From Welwitschia mirabilis (lineage: Eukaryota > Gnetophyta > Gnetopsida > Welwitschiales), in NCBI GenBank assembly GCA_051453625.1, contig JBOZIK010000001.1, forward strand, positions 282,335,895 through 282,358,824: DNA of 22,930 bases. Reading direction: 5' to 3'. This document shows positions 20,531 to 22,930 of this stretch, piece after piece; the first letter of the stretch is position 1, and every line of letters begins with the position of its first letter. A program made the position numbers and the translations under genes. The notes under the pieces are model-generated. The model was not told the DNA's origin. It worked only from the letters and a program-made list of their open reading frames with translations, and searched no databases.

Positions 20531-20584
20531 TCTTAAAAAGAATGGGTAGAAGGCTTACTAAAGCTAAATTTTACAAATTTTAAA

Positions 20585-21110
20585 TCTTATAAACATTGTA
20601 AAAAGGGAAAATATCAAAGTCATTATTCAAATCAAAAAGGGGTATCTCCATAAAAGAACCCTTAGATATGTTGAATTTAGATCTTATAGGTCTTACTAGG
20701 GTAAGAAGTGTTGGAGGTAAGAGACTCTTTATGGTGGTTATTGATTGTTTTACATGATATACTTGGGTTTAACTCCTATATCCAAAATCTGATGCTTTTA
20801 ATAAGTTTTGTAGACTATGTAGGAAAACCCAAAATGAAAAGAGACGTGTAGTAAAGAGAATTCAATAATACCATGAAGGTGAATTTTTAATTAATTCTCA
20901 TGATAAATATGACATTCTCCATCAATTTTCAACCCCAAGGACTCCATAAAATGGAGTTATAGGAAGCAAGAACAAGGTGATAATAGAAATGACAAAACAA
21001 TGCTTGGTGAATATAACCTTCCAAGATGATTATGGAAAGGAGCAATAAGCATTACTTGTTATATATCCAACATAGTTTTCTTGAGATCTGATAGTTGAAG
21101 CACTCGATAT
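20585..21110 (+). pseudogene. copia integrase relic
   Basis: The zinc-binding end reads KHCKKGKYQSH near 20588-20630. After a frame change the core continues as LDMLNLDLIGLTRVRSVGGK and MVVIDCFT*YTWV, where the stop stands for the family's Arg (DFSRYTWV; CGA to TGA). It then reads EFLINSHDKYDI and FSTPRTP*NGVIGSKNK. The first catalytic Asp region survives, but the second (SDHGGEF) reads *YHEGEF, so that Asp is lost. It would have joined cDNA ends to the host chromosome. Confidence 0.8.
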
Positions 21111-21321
21111 GAGCTGTAAAATAATAAGAAACTTAGGAAAAATTATTTTAAAGTTTTTGGAAGCAAATGTATTATTTTAAATGATAAAGATCCAAGAAAA
21201 TTTCAACTTAAAGGTATGCATGGTATATTTCTTGACTATTATTCAAAAAGTAAGCATTATAATGTTTTTAATTTTAACACTAATAAAATTGAAGAAACTA
21301 TATAGGTAATATTTTTAAAGA

Positions 21322-21357
21322 TTAACAAGGAACAGAGGGTTAACAAGGAACAGAGGG
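21322..21357 (+). repeat. Perfect 18-bp tandem duplication in copia pol
   Basis: ttaacaaggaacagaggg occurs twice without a gap (21322-21339 and 21340-21357). The length is a multiple of three, so it adds six codons without shifting the frame. It lies between integrase and RT. Confidence 0.95.
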
Positions 21358-21500
21358 TTACTCAATATAAATAAGATGATGTTATGCCTTCTTATACTAA
21401 TGGTAGTTAAAGTAGCAGCCAAGATGCTTCAAGTAAATATCTTGAGGATTATGACAAAGAAAATCCTAACATTGCTACTCCATAAGAATGCACAAATCTA

Positions 21501-21992
21501 CTTGTTAGAACTAGAATAGATCATCCAATGGATCAAGCCATAGGAGACCTAGAATCTGGGATACATATTAGAAGAAGTATAAATAATGTTTATGCACATT
21601 TCTGCTTTGTTTCTCACATTGAACCTAAGAATATAGTTGATGTCAAACAACATGAGAAATGAGTAAAAGTAATCCAAAAAGAGTTAATCTAATTTAAAGA
21701 AAATGGAGTATGGAACTTGGTTCCAAGACCAAAAAGTAAACATATCATTGGTACTAAATAGATGTTTAAAAATAAGTTGGATGAATTAAGTATCATTATG
21801 TAAAACAAGGCTCGATTAGTGGCATAAGGCTACACTCAAGAGGAAGGTATATACTATGGAGAGACCTATGCCCTTGTGACTAGGCTTGAATCTATTATAC
21901 TCTTGTTAGCTTATGCTTGTGCTATGAATATTAAGTTATTCTAGATGGATGTGAAGAGCACCTTTCTCAATGGGTACATAAAATAGGAGGTG
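21501..21992 (+). pseudogene. copia reverse transcriptase relic, N-terminal half only
   Basis: One uninterrupted frame of 164 codons reads GVWNLVPRPKSKHIIGTK*MF, then NKARLVA*GYTQEEGI, TRLES, LF*MDVKSTFLNGYIK*EV. It carries seven stops and no indel. At least four stops stand where the family has Trp or Gln (TGG to TGA or TAG, CAA to TAA, CAG to TAG). The first catalytic Asp in MDVK is kept. The YVDD box is missing because the sequence changes to an unrelated LTR-like element after 21992. Confidence 0.85.
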
Positions 21993-22930
21993 TGTCACAA
22001 CCCACACTTAGGCTGGACTTAAGAAGCACGAAAAACCATGGGTTTTTTTTTTTGAGCACTTACAAACAAAATTAGCTTATAAGAAATAGTTAATTATTGC
22101 AGCGGATAAATTAGTTTAAGACTAAGAGAATTATCTCTTAATTATCCACAGGGTACACCTCAGGAGAACTATATGAAAATAGCTCACCTAATTAACACCT
22201 CATCCAACTTATAGTTATTTATGAACCTCATTTAGGAACACATCAGTGAGGTGTGCGAGTTGTGGTCGAATGGTTGGTTGCATCCATAGCCAAGCAACCA
22301 TGCCTACATATCCTCATCCAAAGGAGATCAGACCACACGTAGTTCTACCTTGGACCTCATTCCCATCTCTATCGATACGCACGAGCATATGATAGATTAG
22401 GGTAGTCCGTGTCAGTGGCATAGGAAAAAATTAAGCATAAGTTAATGCAATATTCAACTCAAATACAAAAGAGTATCCTGACATATGTAATGACATGTCA
22501 TCAAACATATTACTCACACAAATATATACATAAGCATCAATAGCTATGTCTAAAAATATAGGAGACAGCCGGTCAGAAACTCTCGGGGTTATAACATTCA
22601 TTCCTAACCAAGAATTCTAATACATGAACAATCACAATGCATATGAATAATTAACATAAATTATATATGGGTACCCAAAATTATAGTAAACCCCCTGGTC
22701 ACTTGGCCAAAATATCCATTACACATAGAAGCTAAGCCTGTCAAGAGGTCCCTCCACTCTCTCCCTCATCTTAGTCTATGCCAATGAGAGGGAATAATAT
22801 ATATAAAAATTATATCCATTAGACACATAGAAGCTAAGCCTGTCAAGAGGTCTCTCGACTCTCTCCCTCATCTTAGTCTACGCCAATGGGAGGGAATAAT
22901 ATATATAAATAACCATTAGTAAATCCATCA
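21993..22930. mobile_element. LTR-like sequence inserted into copia RT, right end outside window
   Basis: It begins TGTCACAACCCACACTTAGG at the exact base where copia RT coding ends. A TGTCAC start is common for plant Ty3/gypsy LTRs, as I know them. There is no coding similarity in the 938 bases seen, which hold a T run (22046-22055 or so) and a two-unit tandem repeat near the end. Base composition is less AT-rich than the copia DNA. Orientation and family cannot be settled without the other end. Confidence 0.5.
22712..22912. repeat. Tandem repeat of about 101 bp, two units
   Basis: Units 22712-22811 and 22812-22912 agree closely; one has a 2-nt insertion (atta against attaga) and a few substitutions. 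Each contains agaagctaagcctgtcaaga and tctccctcatcttagtcta, ending in a tatatata stretch. The last 18 bases of the window may begin a degraded third unit. Confidence 0.9.

Larger units (their letters stand above)
18484..21992 (+). mobile_element. Ty1/copia retrotransposon internal region, cut off inside RT
   Basis: Copia order is kept on the plus strand: gag with zinc knuckle, protease, GAG-pre-integrase, integrase, RT. All parts are dead through stops and a few frame changes. Similarity ends abruptly at 21992 in the middle of RT, where another LTR-like sequence begins. The remainder of RT, RNase H and the 3' LTR should lie beyond the window if this is a nested insertion. Between 19440 and 20096 the gag-protease linker is too degraded to describe. 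Confidence 0.85.

Overview
The window looks like intergenic or heterochromatic DNA from a plant with a large, repeat-rich nuclear genome. A gymnosperm is my best guess, but that is inference. The evidence is AT-rich sequence, plant-type receptor-kinase exons, a plant SWIM/MULE-type relic, and Ty3/gypsy, Ty1/copia and LINE relics in heavy decay. I see no intact protein-coding gene, no RNA gene, no CRISPR array and nothing bacterial. Every recognisable coding stretch carries stops, frameshifts or lost catalytic residues.

Layout. 1-1012: the 3' part of a SWIM zinc-finger gene of the MULE/FAR1 type, entered through an intron end and held in one frame with five stops. 1013-1670: gene-free, with short direct repeats. 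1671 to about 3210: a relic of a malectin-like/leucine-rich-repeat receptor gene in which exon borders can still be read, including a 72-nt LRR exon; no kinase domain follows. 3514-8001: two head-to-tail copies of an unidentified 2.24-kb unit, about 10% diverged. About 8040-9480 (minus strand): LINE-type reverse transcriptase relic. 9481-10411: nothing recognised. 10412-16209 (minus strand): an almost complete Ty3/gypsy element with two diverged LTRs, polypurine tract, integrase, RNase H, RT, protease and a gag zinc knuckle, plus a 10-N assembly gap. 16210-17430: nothing recognised. 17431-21992: a Ty1/copia element on the plus strand (part of the 5' LTR, primer-binding site, gag, protease, GAG-pre-integrase, integrase, N-terminal half of RT). 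Its RT is cut at 21992/21993, where a further LTR-like sequence starting TGTCACAACCC runs to the window end.

The genes do not form a working system. The window is a record of gene decay, nested insertion and small tandem duplications (18, 22 and 25 bp, 80 bp, about 101 bp and 2.24 kb). Many stops sit where the families have Trp, Gln or Arg, as expected from C-to-T decay of methylated DNA. I looked for an undescribed system and found none. The points most worth a second look are the receptor relic with its readable splicing, the 2.24-kb tandem unit, and the copia interruption point.
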